Source: Symbiodinium natans (lineage: Eukaryota; Sar; Dinophyceae; Suessiales; Symbiodiniaceae). Taken from it: a DNA stretch of 45,000 bases. The notes beneath the pieces are model-generated. The model searched no databases, was not told where the DNA came from, and was given only the letters and a program-made list of their open reading frames with translations. The number at the start of each line of letters is the position of its first letter. Positions within the stretch are counted from its first letter, which is position 1. The stretch is from positions 141,196-186,195 of the forward strand of contig CAJNDS010002191.1 of the NCBI GenBank assembly GCA_905221605.1, read 5' to 3'. Below are positions 29,795-40,770 of the stretch, piece by piece. The position numbers and the translations under genes are program-made.

Positions 29795-30250
29795 GCGTGG
29801 TTCCAAAACCATCGCGAAAACCATGGTCCCCGACTTCGCTGCTTCCAAAACCATCGCGAATACCATGGTCCCCGAATTCGCTGGTTCCAAAACCATCGCA
29901 AAAAACATGGTCCCCGAATTCGCTGCTTCCAAAACCATCGCGAATACCATGGTCCCCGAATTCGCTGCTTCCAAAACCATCGATCTCAAATACCATGGTC
30001 CTCGAATTCGCTGTTTCCAAAACCACCATGGTCCCCGAGTTCGCTGGTTCCAAAACCATCGCAAATACCATGGTCCCCGAGTTCGAGGGTTCCAAAAACC
30101 ATCGCAAATACCATGGTTCCCGAATTCGTTGGTTCCAAAACCATCGCAAATACCATGGTCCCCGAATTCGCTGGTTCCAAAACCATGGCAAATACCATGG
30201 TCCCCGAATTCGCTGGTTCCAAAACCATCGCAAATACCATGGTCACCGAT
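29795..30250 (+). repeat. 42-bp repeat, array C (about ten to eleven units)
   Basis: The longest of three arrays of the same unit, containing CCATGG and GAATTC. Variants include GAGTTC for GAATTC, shortened units near 30,010-30,030, an insertion (ATCGATCTCAAATACC) near 29,980, and decay after 30,240. All arrays share orientation. The long minus frame from 30,233 is the RT remnant read through these repeats. Confidence 0.95.
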
Positions 30251-30329
30251 TTCGCAAAATCACATGGTGCTCCAATGCCGGGCGTGCGAAAACATCGCAA
30301 ATTTCATGGTGATTTAATTCCCGGCGCGC

Positions 30330-33300
30330 GAAACTCACTTCGGTCAGATTTCACTGTGCTTCTCTGCTCTTTGAAGCTCCAAGGTCCTTGCCAACCTCGC
30401 TCTTCTGTCCTTTTTTCTTTGAAAGGCGCTCTGGAGTGTGGGCTTGTACGAAAACTTGCAGATTGTCGGAGTTGCACCTGGATCCAGATGCGGGTATCTG
30501 GTGGGCTCACAAAAACGTCGGGCCATTTTCCCTTCCTTGCAAATCAGCTTTCAAGACGGAGGACATTCCATGCAGCAGGAGGTACACGCGCCACAGTCGT
30601 CATCAAGGTAGGCATAAGCATGTTGTCCGTCCCAACAGCAGAAAGGAGTAGGAATCTGCTTTCACAAACAGTTCTTACGCAGTTTATTTTCATGCACTCT
30701 CTGGCCGAGTTTGTGCTTGCGTTGCGCTTGGAATTGCATATTTATTCGGTTTACTTTCCTATACTGCGTGGGATTATGACGACACGGTACGATATACCAC
30801 GATATCATGGATTTACTTCTCGAGAACTCCTTGGTGGAGACTTCAGCGCTTGTTTGGGAAGCCGGTTGTCGTGTGACGAAGTTGACCCCCCTGTTTCTTA
30901 TGGGCAAGGCCGGTCCGGCGAACACATTAGGGAACATGTCAGCAAACTTATCCACGGGGCGTGACGCTGCATGTCCAGGTGTAAGCTGCCACCGACGACG
31001 CATCTTCCAGGTTTTCGTTTGCCTTGACGCGAGGATGCGGCGTTCCGCGCGAACACGCAAAGATGTGAAGGCAGGTCTTTCCATGCGAAGACGCGAAGAT
31101 GCGAAGATGTGAAACCGTGCACGAAGGGCGTCAACGGCATCAAACGGCAAGAATGGCTCTCGTGCGGCGCTGTGCACATGGCTTGCTCCTGTCGCACCCG
31201 TCCCTCCGCCCAAAAGCCCACGACGGTGCACGTACTCTTTTTAACGTCTTCCACGTGCCCAAGGACGGTCAGATCGCCAGCCCGGCTCGGCCATGCTCAA
31301 CAGTTTTGCCGATGTTGGAGGCGATGTCGCAATCATCTGCAATCCTGCTCGACGCGCCCACGACTGCGTCGCCTCACTCGCGCATTCGGCCCCAAGTCGT
31401 TAGAACATAAATGTCCGCAAGGAATGCCACTGGTTTTTTGCGGGTTGGACGGCGGCAGAGGCTGCACTGCACAAGGCGTACTGCAACAATGCGAATCGGG
31501 CTGTGCTATCGCATCCCATTGTTCGCAGCCCTCGACGCGGGCCCTGCTGCCGACGCATCGGTCCCGCCCAGCCTGCAAAGTGAATTGGTACGGGTGGCTT
31601 GGTCAAGAAAAGGTCTGCAAATCCCTCGGCCCAGGTGCACGAGACACCAAGCGATGTTGTTGCTTGCCCACGCCCCTCCAGGCTTCGTTTTGCCGCACCG
31701 TTTTTTGGACGCGAAAACAATGAGAACAGTCCCGATGCGCCAGCCCGAAGTCCCCTCCTCCCCCGCCCCGGCTCACCCCTTCCCGACCGCGCCCGTTTGG
31801 TGGACGCATGCGCGCGGAATGTTGCCGGCTGTAGGCCGAAGTTGGCTGCATCGGCGGGGATCGTCTCTTGCTAGAGGTGAGGCTGTGAGGAGCTTTCTCT
31901 CCTTCGGGGTATGCATCCTTGAGCGCCACTCCGCGACTCCCTGCGTGGGGGAGCAACAGCTTCCAAGTTCGCCATGCCGACAACCCAGGCGTGCAGACCT
32001 CTTGCTCGCTAGCATTGCCCTGAACCCGTCGACCCGTTGACCCGTTGGCCCAACAATGTTATACGATTCTTGCAGAGTTCCTAGATCCTGGGCAGCTGGT
32101 TTTAATTTCTGCGTCGCGAACCCAGCGCGCCACTGGGGTTACATGTGGTTTGCTGCACTGGCCCGGTAGGACAGCACTGACGTGTTGGGTGAACGCGGAT
32201 CGCTGCCCTACTCGTTTGAAGTGCGGCTTCTGTGCTTCTCTTCTGAAAGGTTTCGCAAGCCGTGCGACATTCTTCCCTCACTCATGTGGCCTCGTGCCTA
32301 CTGGTGGTGCAAGGCGGGCAGCAGCTTGTGTTGGGGCAACAGCATACATTCATAGGACGACGTGCGTTGAGCTTGTCGTCGTCACACCGCGCCGCGTGCC
32401 TCCCGCAGAGTGCAAACTCGCTGCACAATGTGTGCTGGCCTTGCTCGAGCCGAAGCCTCTTCTGCCAAAACGCACCTGCTACTTTCTCTGTACGACTGGG
32501 CTAGCTTCAAGTGTTCGCAACGCCATACAAAAACAACAAGAAGATGATTTTTGCTTCGAACCTCCCCACCCTCTCCTGGTAGAGATACTTTGGGGTTGGG
32601 CACTCCCGGGACACTCTCTGGGGCTGGGCACTTTGGGGACATTGTGGGTTTCAGGGAGAGTCTGGGCTTGGGCACTCCAGTTGGGCACTCCGGACACTCC
32701 GTCCAGGGAGACTCTGGGGTTGGGATCAGGAGACTCTGCTCTAGCGAGACTCTGAGGCTGGGCACTTCCCCGCTTTTCTTGTTGTACGACTCGCACACTT
32801 GGGGCGGGTCTATGCATGAGCTTGCGTGGTAAAAGCGCGATCTCCGGGTTGGGTCGGCTGGGCAGGCCCAGGTCAAGGCGGTTGTCAACGGAAAAGATAT
32901 TCATTGTCTTCTCATTTCAACAAGCGCCGAAAAGTTTAGGCATCTTGTAGAGGCCTGATGCTCTCGCAAGCCTTCAGGGGCTGGGAAGGATCAACTTTTA
33001 CATGTAATTCAAGGCTGGCCAACGCAACAATTCGCAAACGTCCCGCTTTTGCGAGAGACTGGGGTCGCACAGGACTGGAGGCAGTATGAATGGCTTCGAG
33101 GATTCTACTTTCATGTTCGGGCCATCTCGACTGTTCGGATTATTCCGGCTTTGTGAACTTGTCGCTCCTCGTCGAGCATAGTCTACCGGATCCATATCCA
33201 CCAGTGCAAAATCCAAAACTACCCCAGCATGAACTATCTTTTTTTTCTGCGTTCTGTCGGAGACCTGCTCGGTAGCCAAGGCAATAGCGAATTGAGTCTA

Positions 33301-33500
33301 CTGCCTCAATGTCCTACTGCCTCAATGTCCACCATCGCAAAAGTAGCAAGCAGAAGCGGGCATACAACATGACTCGTAATAGATTGCTAGGATACTGCGT
33401 CTGTTAAATCAGAGACCTGGGTGGGCAAACTCCTTCAGATTTCCGTCCAGCCTCAGTGACCAGTGGTCCACTGCGCAAAAGGCCATATAAAAGCTCACAC
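30330..33500. other. No supportable gene except a minisatellite
   Basis: Open stretches occur on both strands (for example near 31,110-31,720 and 32,045-32,755), but none shows a domain, and several run through the 26-bp minisatellite. Near 31,030-31,115 there are short GCGAAGATG-type repeats. This is the gap beyond the 3' end of the acyl-activating enzyme gene. Confidence 0.5.
32524..32785 (+). repeat. 26-bp minisatellite, locus 3
   Basis: Begins with AACAACAAGAAGATG and the leader TTCGAACCTCCCCACCCTC (32,555), followed by about eight degenerate copies of CTTTGGGGTTGGGCACTC with CCGGGACA. Leader and unit match locus 2 at 8.65 kb in the same orientation, including the preceding AAC/ATTTTT bases. 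Confidence 0.9.
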
Positions 33501-33535
33501 CCGAGGGGATGCTTGTCACATCTTGTCAGGCATCC

Positions 33536-36500
33536 TTAAGGCATGAGCAAATCAATCTCCAGCTTCTTGGCCAAGTTGACGCCTACTACGGAGACAGCTC
33601 AACAAGAAAGAAAGAGGCCCCACATCCTTCTCCAAAAAGCTGGGGGTCTCTTCTCTGCAACTGCTCTGAGTCGCCAACGAGCCGGCTTTCCAGTCGCGCC
33701 TTCACCATGTCCGAAGACTCTCATACTACTATGGCTGCTGTTCAGAAACGTTGTTGCAACATGTTGCACAACGCCGTTGCAACAGGCCGTGTGCAAGGGG
33801 GCCCCGGCCCTTGGGAAGCTCCTTCATGGTCACCAGCACCTCCGAGGAGGAAGTCGGAAGAACCAGGTGGGGCAACCTCCCTCAGAGAACCCGCCTCCGG
33901 GCACCATTTGTCCTGCAGCACCTGCCAGGATCTTGTAGCGTCCAACCCTCGACGACACCAAGTGATGGATTGCGGGCCTTGTCTTTCATGAGCCACTGTC
34001 GGAGATCAAAGAGCTTGAGGGACTTGCCCTCCTTCCAGAAGGAAGTCTCATGCCAAAGAAGACAAAAGGGCAGATTGCTCTCCGGCCGTTGTTCTGCTGT
34101 TTCGGTTTGTCTCTTGCTTCTTGTGTCTTCCTAACATTCCTTTCCTTTCCTTCCCCTCCCTTCCCTTCCCATGCCGTGCCCAGATGAGCGGGGCCACCCT
34201 CAAGCAACGAACCGATTGTGTCTGTCTCTATGTCCCTCTCTCTGTCTCTCTTGACTTTCGCTTGCACGTCCTTGGGAATGACCACGACACCTTGGGTGGG
34301 CTCGGAATGGCTTGGTGAACTTTTCGGAGAGAGGAAGCAGGTGGAGGCGTCTTTCGGATGCCGTTTGGCACTTCTCGACATGTGAGCCGAGCCCTCGGCC
34401 GACCGATTCTCCAAGCATGCTGTGAGGACCTGAACGTGATACAACAAACGCAACACGTGCAAACAAAGGACTTCACACCTGCAGCATGCAGCATGCAGTA
34501 TGCCATAGCTGCAGATCTTTCTTGCTCTCAGTTGGGAGCATGCGAAGCAAAGGACATCGCTGACATCGGCGTGTCTTCTGACCCTGAGGCCGATATGACA
34601 GGAGGAAGTGCATCAGGCTTCACAAGTCACCAAGGATGCACGCGGCGATTGATCGGCCGAGGGCTAAGCGCATCCTCCACTTCGAACGGGGAGATCTGAA
34701 AACAAAGCAAAGCTTCTGTTTTGTCGTAGTCGTGTGCAACATTCGCGCGCAAAAACTCGTGAGAAACTTCTCACACAGAAGCCTTCTCACCCGCTCGGTT
34801 GATGAGTTCCTTGAAGCGGCCTAGGGCGCACGATGGTGCACGACATTGTACAATGCGCTCAGTTCAAGGCAACTTCTACTCAAGTTTTCAATGCATCGGC
34901 GGCTAACCTGACGGCTCAGGCCTATGAGGTAGAGGTATCCGTCCTCATCCACCCAGCCCTTGTCACCGCCTGCTCTCTTCGGAGTCTTCAAAGGCTTCAA
35001 AGATTTCACATGGCTTGACGGTTTGACGGCTTGGCCCTTTCACGCAACAGCGCGCTTAAGCTCGATCTTAAGCGCGGCACTCCTCATGTAGCCGTCCGTG
35101 AAGGCTTCTTCGTTCGGATCCTCCCAGGTTGCGAGTTTCGAGACGAGAGCTGAGCACGAAAGCACAGCGCACATGCTGCCCGACCCTGCATGGCCCTCCT
35201 AGCCTTGTCCATATGCGGCCTCATCTCGTAGCCCTTCATGACCTTGAATACGCTTGAACCATGGGAAGGCGCTCCGCAGCTTATGCCTTCGCACCTCTCA
35301 CAGCCTCACTGACACCCGAAACCACCTTCATCCGACCCCCCCACTCCACCCTCTCCATGGCCGAGGGGCGCAAGGGCCGCGCACGCAGACCTCGCCCTCC
35401 TCGCCTGGGCCTGGCTTCCCGTGGGTTTGAGGCTGAGGCGTGTTGGGGGTGCGCGTCCTCCTGCAAACGCACGTTGTCCATTTTTCCAGCTTGGCCCCTG
35501 CCCAGCGCCTATCTTCCCCGAAAATGTGCACTCGGCTAATTCACATGCACTCACAGCACTACGGAAGCTTATGGCATCCGGCTGAAGCTGCACGTCAATA
35601 ATGTCTGACCAGAGTCTCAGCACATACAGCCACTGGTGTGCTCCTCCACAGGCTCTGAGGCCACAATTCAAGCTGATCAGATTCGGCACCAGCAAAGCCG
35701 CCTTCATCAACGCAAGGAAACTCAATGCTGCTTCCCATTCCTGAGCCTTCTCACAAGCATCGACAACACTGCCGAAACTGACGACATTCGGGCTCAGCAA
35801 TGCGTACACCATGGCAGTCAGCAGCCGAACAGCCTCTTCCCACCTACTGGCACTCCCACATGCACTGATGGCACTGCTGAAGCTGATCACGTTGGGCCTC
35901 ACCCCGCGGGAAATCATCGAATGCAGCAGGCTCAAGGCAACCACCCACTCACCGCACCTCTCGCAAGCGGTGATTGCGCTGTTGAAAGTCACGACGTTTG
36001 CTGCGACTTTTGCACGATCCATGTCGGCCAAAAGCTGCAACGCCACTAACCACTGCTCGCCCTTGCCACAGGCGCTGATGGCAGTGCTGTAGCTGACGAC
36101 ATTCGGAGCCGATGGTCCATTTTGTCCATTTTGCATTTTTTGAAGCAAACACACTGCACCTTGCCACTGGCCTTCCATCTCGCACCCGCAGATGGCGGTA
36201 CTAAAGGTGATCACATTCGGCTGCACCATCTCTGTCGCCATCACATCCAACAGGTCTAGGGCCCAAAGCCAATGGCTGGAATTGGCGCATGCGCTTGCCG
36301 CACTGCTGTAGGTAACTACGTTGCCAGCCACGTGCTCCAGAGCCATGGCCTTCAAAAGGCCCAAGGCTCCTAGCCATTGGCTACAACCCTCACATGCGCT
36401 GACTGCGCTACCGAAGCTGTACACATCTCGCAGCATGACAAGTCTTGGCTCGCTCAGAAGGCAGACTGCTGTCATCCATTGGGATTGGCACGATGCCAGG

Positions 36501-39500
36501 GCGCTGTTGAAGCTGATTGTCCGAACTCTGGCTGAAGCCATGGCCAGCAGCAGGTTGCATGCCAAACGCCAGCAGCGGGCTTGACTGGAGGTACGGATCG
36601 CGGCAGAACTCACAGCATCCAAGCTCTTTGGAGTGCATGTGGTCGAGATTCGACCGAGCCAACTGAGCGTCTCCGTCCATGCTGTCGTGGCCTTGGTAGT
36701 GAGTCCTTGGCTCAGATCTGGGCCCATTGCAAAGCACCCCTGCTGGAATGCCAACACAGGGAACGGGCATGTTTCAAGGTTGCCCGCTCTCTAAGCTTGC
36801 TCAAGACAGAACCCACAGAACAGCGTTTTTGCTTGGAGCCGCGATGCTTCCGAGTCTGGCACATGGATGATGAGTATGGACGGACAAGTGTAGCTGGAAG
36901 TAAACATCAACACATACCGGACACAACTGAGAACCAAATCAACATGCAACAGATGTGAGCTCTGAGCCACTCTGAGCCCCCAGGCCCATGCGCTTGTTGC
37001 CCGGCCACCCTTCCATGACCGCCACCTCGGGCCTGCAAGCCACTGCCATTTGTGGTCTGCCAACTGCAAGCTTCGGCCGAAACCTGGCCGTGGAGTCTCT
37101 TGAGGCTGCGGCCCCACAGCCGGCCCGACAGATTTCAGTTTCCTGACACCATACCTGTCAAGCCGAGTGCAGCTGCAAGACTCTGCAAAACCCGGTATTT
37201 ACGCGAAAAAACAGGCAGACCTTCAGGCTTTGCAAAACTGATCGAACATGAAAACACACAGAATCTGAGGACCGCGCCGCGGGTTGGAGCAGAGAGGGTT
37301 GGCCTGTTAGAACCAGAAGAAGGTGGCTTGCCATCACTTCAATCTTAGCTGAATCACCATGTGATACTGCCAACTTTGCCTCAGTCATGGAATAGGCCGG
37401 CAACACCGTCGCCTGAGGCAGACTGCATAGGTGCTTTTCTGGTCTCCTTATGCACTCTTGCACGTCTGGCTAGCTGCTTCATCCTGACCATCATGCAAAT
37501 TTGACAACATTCCGCATGGAAACACCGAGCTGAGAAACCATATGTACTTGAAGCAAAAATTGGTTGACCAGGAACTCTTGCATGACTCGGGCACCTTGAA
37601 GAATTCCTCCATCTGCTCTGCGAGGCTTGGCCTGGCCGTGCTCAGCACTCTGCCCAACTGGCCATACCGCCCACTGCCAGATGCTTCCATGCAAACTCAC
37701 AGCTTCATTCAAAAACACACCGGTTTCAAGAAGACCCACAGTGGCCCCTGTTGGAACTTTCATCCGTCCCCTACTCCTACCATCAACATTACCAGCCCGA
37801 AGCTAGACTCAAAACCAATACGTCCTGGCTTTAGGGTTTAGGGTTTAGGGTTTAGGGCTTGGGCTTGGGGTTCAGGGTGTAGCATCGGTCAGCTGGACGC
37901 TGTATTGTGTATTGAACTCAGTATTACTCAGCACGAAGGGAACCATGAGGCACGAAATGGCTCCAAAGAACCGGGTTCATGTGACTTTGTGTTTGTACGC
38001 GCCGTCGGTGCAGGTGCCGAAACAGCCGGATGCTGGGAGCCCCGTCAAAAGCGCTGCAGAGTCGTTGCGGATCACCCGCAGCGGGCTCCTCGGTCGCGCA
38101 CATCGCAGCATCTCGCACGAGGCACATGGACGTGAGCATTTGACAGATTCTCACGCATCCCTACCATTCCACCATGCACAGGCAGGACAAGAACACCTGA
38201 TCCACCATGGAACTGGTCATCCCAAGCTCACGTTCCAAACACCTTATGAAACCTCGCACCAAACGAAAGACTTGGGAACCCCCAACGTCGCACGCCGAGT
38301 CTTGCACAAGACAATGCACACGAAAATTGTTCAGCGCATCCGATGCAGCAGTACAGGCTGAGCTTTGAGTCTCTGGCTCGAAGCTTTTTGCCTCCTGCCC
38401 AAGAGACATGACATGAACATCTTAGTTCAGGACGGCAAGAGACCTGAACTGCCATGCCTTGGCAAGAGCCATCAGTGACATGTGGTGGGCAGGTACCGCC
38501 GAGTACGAAGTAGGCCTCGCAACAATTGACCCACTGTTCACTCAGACACAGGATGGCATCTGCATGCACAGCTCATGTTTGTTCCCCCCCACATCCATGG
38601 CTTGCTTCTCCCGGGACTTCTTGCCATCTAGGCAGTCTAGGAGAACGCCTCGTGAATGCCTGCGCACTGAGGGCACGCTGAGAGCTCTCAGCATCTGGCA
38701 ATGGCTCTTTGCCCATCGCCGCAAAGAAGCTGTGGGCCTCGAACACTGCAGCAGAAGCTCGGAGTATTTTCCGATATTGTGCCACAACATCAATGCAACT
38801 CAGGTTTCAGCCTTGTACTGCCCCGGCAGTGCAATAAACTTGGCGCCACTGTACCTAAGCCAGGCATAGCCAGATTAGAGTGATTCCATAGCACACTCAT
38901 CTCCAGGCTGGGCATCCGACGGGTCGCAACATGCAAGCATCATCAACGTATTGCAACCAAAGAGCGCTGACATGAGCAGGTTCTCCATCAAGCCCGCGAT
39001 GTGGAACATCGGCCTCTGGTGCACGCAAAATCTCTCTTACACGCACGGCAGTCCGAATCTGAGAGTCTGAGAGCTCAGAGGCCGCGAGCTCAAAGGCCCG
39101 TCTGTGAGGACTCTCGTGGTCATGCTGAGTCATGCTGAGGTCACCGGCATGGTGTTGATGAAGACGTCATCAGGGCCGAGGCAATTGGCGGCTGCATGGC
39201 ACATGCCGCCGATGGCCATGCTCTCATGCCTAACTGAACATGAAATTTGCTATGCAAAGGCTGATCTGCAAGGCGGATTCTGCAACATCTGCACTTGAAT
39301 CTGCACTCTTGCTGGATTCTGCTCACACCCATGAGTCCGAAGCGTGATCGGCACGATCTTCGGCTTCTTCGTTGTGCCCGAGGTGTGCAACACCAGGCAT
39401 ACCTTGGCATCCCAGCAGCATGTTTGCCTGCGGCATGGATTGGATGCAAACTGAACCTGAAAGCAATGCTGTCTGGGTGGTGAGCATGTTCCCGCTTCAC

Positions 39501-40770
39501 TGTCTCCAGCGGGGGACCTAGCCTACAGCTGCGCGCAGGTGCAGAACAGCATGCTCTCCCGGTTGTCTCTCTCTGCACACCAAGGTCTGTGCTTGTCACC
39601 CGTCAAAGGCTTTCCGGCCGCATGCTTTTCGATTGCAAACAGACCTGCCACCTCTGGCCTGAGTCGCAGGGTCTGAGCTGTTTGGAGCCGTTTGGATCTT
39701 GCGGAACTTTGACATTGGTCAGCTGCATAGCTATGAGTTCTCAGCAAAGGACCTGCGACCTACCACATGCACCCCTGACTGAGGACAGAACGACGGGATC
39801 AGTTGAAGAATTATTTGGATCTTCTTTTTGCGAGCCTGTTCTCAGTCGAAACAAAGCAGTGACCGTAGTACGTGAAATTACGTGAAGTACGGTAAAAATG
39901 GCAACGTGTCGACGTGTGCCTGTGCGACTGCAATGGTAGTTGCCTGAGGACACACACACACACAATGTCAGAGACTGTAAGGGCAGCATGATTGTCACTT
40001 GGGTTCCGAGTGCATGGCCGCTTTGTCATCGGCATCCAGACCATCTGCTTTTTGAACAACGAGACCCTGAACTCAGGGTTTTTTACACAAAAGAGTAGAT
40101 CAGCGAAGCCTTGAGATGCCTGGAACGCTCAACATTCAACACGCGGCACTTCGACAGATTTGCCCCAGCCTTGCACGGCAAGTCATCATACTCGAAATCA
40201 AACTCGTCTGCCTGAGCAGCCGGCTCTAGCGGTTCGATGCTTCCCGAGGCTCTCACTACACGAACCACTAAGCCCCACTGCACGCAGATAAAGATTTAAT
40301 GGCGCGACCGTGCAGCGAACTGCGAAGGCCTCAGCAAAGGTCCGATCGCAACACATCGCAACCAGCCAGTTTATCAATGCACCTTAAGTTGGTTTACTCG
40401 GGCATCTGCCAAGTAAGCGACTGCGAGCTCTGGCCCAGTTGGAAAAACTAGGCACAGGCGGTCCTGCAAGCATCGTATATGCCCGACATGATAGTGTACG
40501 TAACTTCAAGTACAGAACCTGCTGAAAAGAGAAACGAGTTCCTCTCGACCCATTCCTGGGATATCATTTCTTTCGTCAATGATGAAGGCCTCTTGCAAAG
40601 CCGCACAGAGCCGGAGACCACGCACAGAAGCCAAGAAGCCAAGCCCGCTGTTGCGCAATCGGGAACTTGGAAGCCAAAGGGTGGTCAAGGCCATCCAAGG
40701 CCTTGAGCTCTTTGAAGGTCAGCGGACGTCTGCCATCCGTCGCGAAGAGGAAAGGCTCCTCCTGATCTTT
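33536..40770 (-). CDS. Acyl-activating enzyme (ANL superfamily, oxalate-CoA ligase/AAE3-like), about 20 exons
   Basis: Predicted to activate a carboxylic acid with ATP to an acyl-AMP and then pass it to CoA; the substrate is unknown. Motifs in coding order: FATDGRRPLTFKELKA (~40,765-40,700); RCTVAPLN (~40,330); ADEFDFEYDDLPCKA (~40,215-40,168); the ATP loop LVLHTSGTTKKPKIVPIT (~39,400-39,340); HESMAIGGMCHAAAN (39,229-39,149); MFHIAGLMENLL (~39,010); FEAHSFFAAMGKEPLPD (~38,750); SYSAVPAHHMSLMALA (~38,510); SPLRVIRNDSAALL (~38,090); LAEQMEEFFK (~37,630); ATVLPAYSMTEA (~37,420); KSVGPAVGPQ (~37,140); PEVAVMEG (~37,030); FTDGYMRS (35,124-35,081); GDKGWVDEDG (34,969-34,922); FKELINRAGEK (34,820-34,783); ISPFEVEDAL (34,695); MSAMSFASHAP (~34,560); GVVVIPKDV (~34,295); LFDLRQWLMKDKA (~34,020); LVTMKELPKG (~33,820); ATGKPARWR with the catalytic Lys (~33,700); NLAKKLEIDLLMP and TAA (33,536). 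The 5' end may extend further. Confidence 0.88.
34783..35124 (-). CDS. Three ANL-enzyme exons around the hinge (A7/A8) motifs
   Basis: Exon 35,124-35,081 reads EDPNEEAFTDGYMR. A GT-AG intron (35,080-34,970) joins it to exon 34,969-34,922, restoring YMRSGDKGWVDEDGYLYLI. A GC-AG intron (34,921-34,821) joins exon 34,820-34,783, restoring YLIGRFKELINRAGEK; these are the acid-activating loop and the hinge-to-C-domain region. The next intron (34,782-34,696) is also GC-AG and leads to ISPFEVEDAL. All junctions keep the frame, which supports a working gene. Confidence 0.88.
35306..36757 (-). CDS. Pentatricopeptide-repeat (PPR) protein, uninterrupted, inside an intron of the ANL gene
   Basis: Up to 483 codons. 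About ten tandem 35-residue PPR units run from about residue 75 to 405, with repeated signatures such as NVVTYSSAASACANSS, NVITFSTAICGCEMEGQWQ, NVVSYSTAISACGKGEQW, NVVTFNSAITACERCGEW, NVISFSSAISACGSASRW and NVVSFGSVVDACEKAQEW. PPR proteins bind single-stranded RNA, usually in mitochondria or plastids, and act in processing or editing; dinoflagellates have many. The start is uncertain: the first 70 residues lack repeats, and no clear targeting peptide is seen. After SAVSACE the C-terminal 80 residues (Gly/Pro/Arg-rich) may be read-through of an intron or 3' region. Unlike its neighbours the repeat region has no introns. It lies between ANL exons at about 36,990 and 35,124 on the same strand. 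Confidence 0.85.
   Translation of the reverse strand: MLAFQQGCFAMGPDLSQGLTTKATTAWTETLSWLGRISTTCTPKSLDAVSSAAIRTSSQARCWRLACNLLLAMASARVRTISFNSALASCQSQWMTAVCLLSEPRLVMLRDVYSFGSAVSACEGCSQWLGALGLLKAMALEHVAGNVVTYSSAASACANSSHWLWALDLLDVMATEMVQPNVITFSTAICGCEMEGQWQGAVCLLQKMQNGQNGPSAPNVVSYSTAISACGKGEQWLVALQLLADMDRAKVAANVVTFNSAITACERCGEWVVALSLLHSMISRGVRPNVISFSSAISACGSASRWEEAVRLLTAMVYALLSPNVVSFGSVVDACEKAQEWEAALSFLALMKAALLVPNLISLNCGLRACGGAHQWLYVLRLWSDIIDVQLQPDAISFRSAVSACELAECTFSGKIGAGQGPSWKNGQRAFAGGRAPPTRLSLKPTGSQAQARRARSACAALAPLGHGEGGVGGSDEGGFGCQ
37830..37880 (+). repeat. Short TTTAGGG telomere-type block
   Basis: Four units of TTTAGGG followed by degenerate CTTGGG, CTTGGGG and TTCAGGG. It lies in an intron of the acyl-activating enzyme gene, between the LAEQMEEFFK and SPLRVIRNDSAALL exons. 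Confidence 0.9.
39149..39405 (-). CDS. ANL-enzyme exons with the ATP-binding loop and following helix
   Basis: Exon about 39,405-39,338 encodes LVLHTSGTTKKPKIVPIT, the phosphate-binding loop of ANL enzymes. It ends at CTTCG before GACTCATG. The intron (39,337-39,230, 108 bases) ends in TTAG, and the next exon starts GCATGAGAGC: joined, they give LRHESMAIGGMCHAAAN, so the donor is GA. Exon 39,229-39,149 ends ...ACCAT before GCCGGTG. The next exon, from 39,013 (GCCGATGTTCCAC), completes INTMPMFHIAGLMENLL, so that intron uses a GC donor. Confidence 0.88.

Noticed and set aside
29621-30964. 447-codon plus-strand frame through the 42-bp repeats
   Set aside because: The 42-base unit has no stop in this frame. 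Outside the repeats there is no domain, and the RT-like coding sense is the other strand.
39141-39599. 152-codon minus frame as a separate gene
   Set aside because: The ANL ATP-loop and following helix are found in other frames of the same DNA with exact splice joins, so this frame is a shadow.
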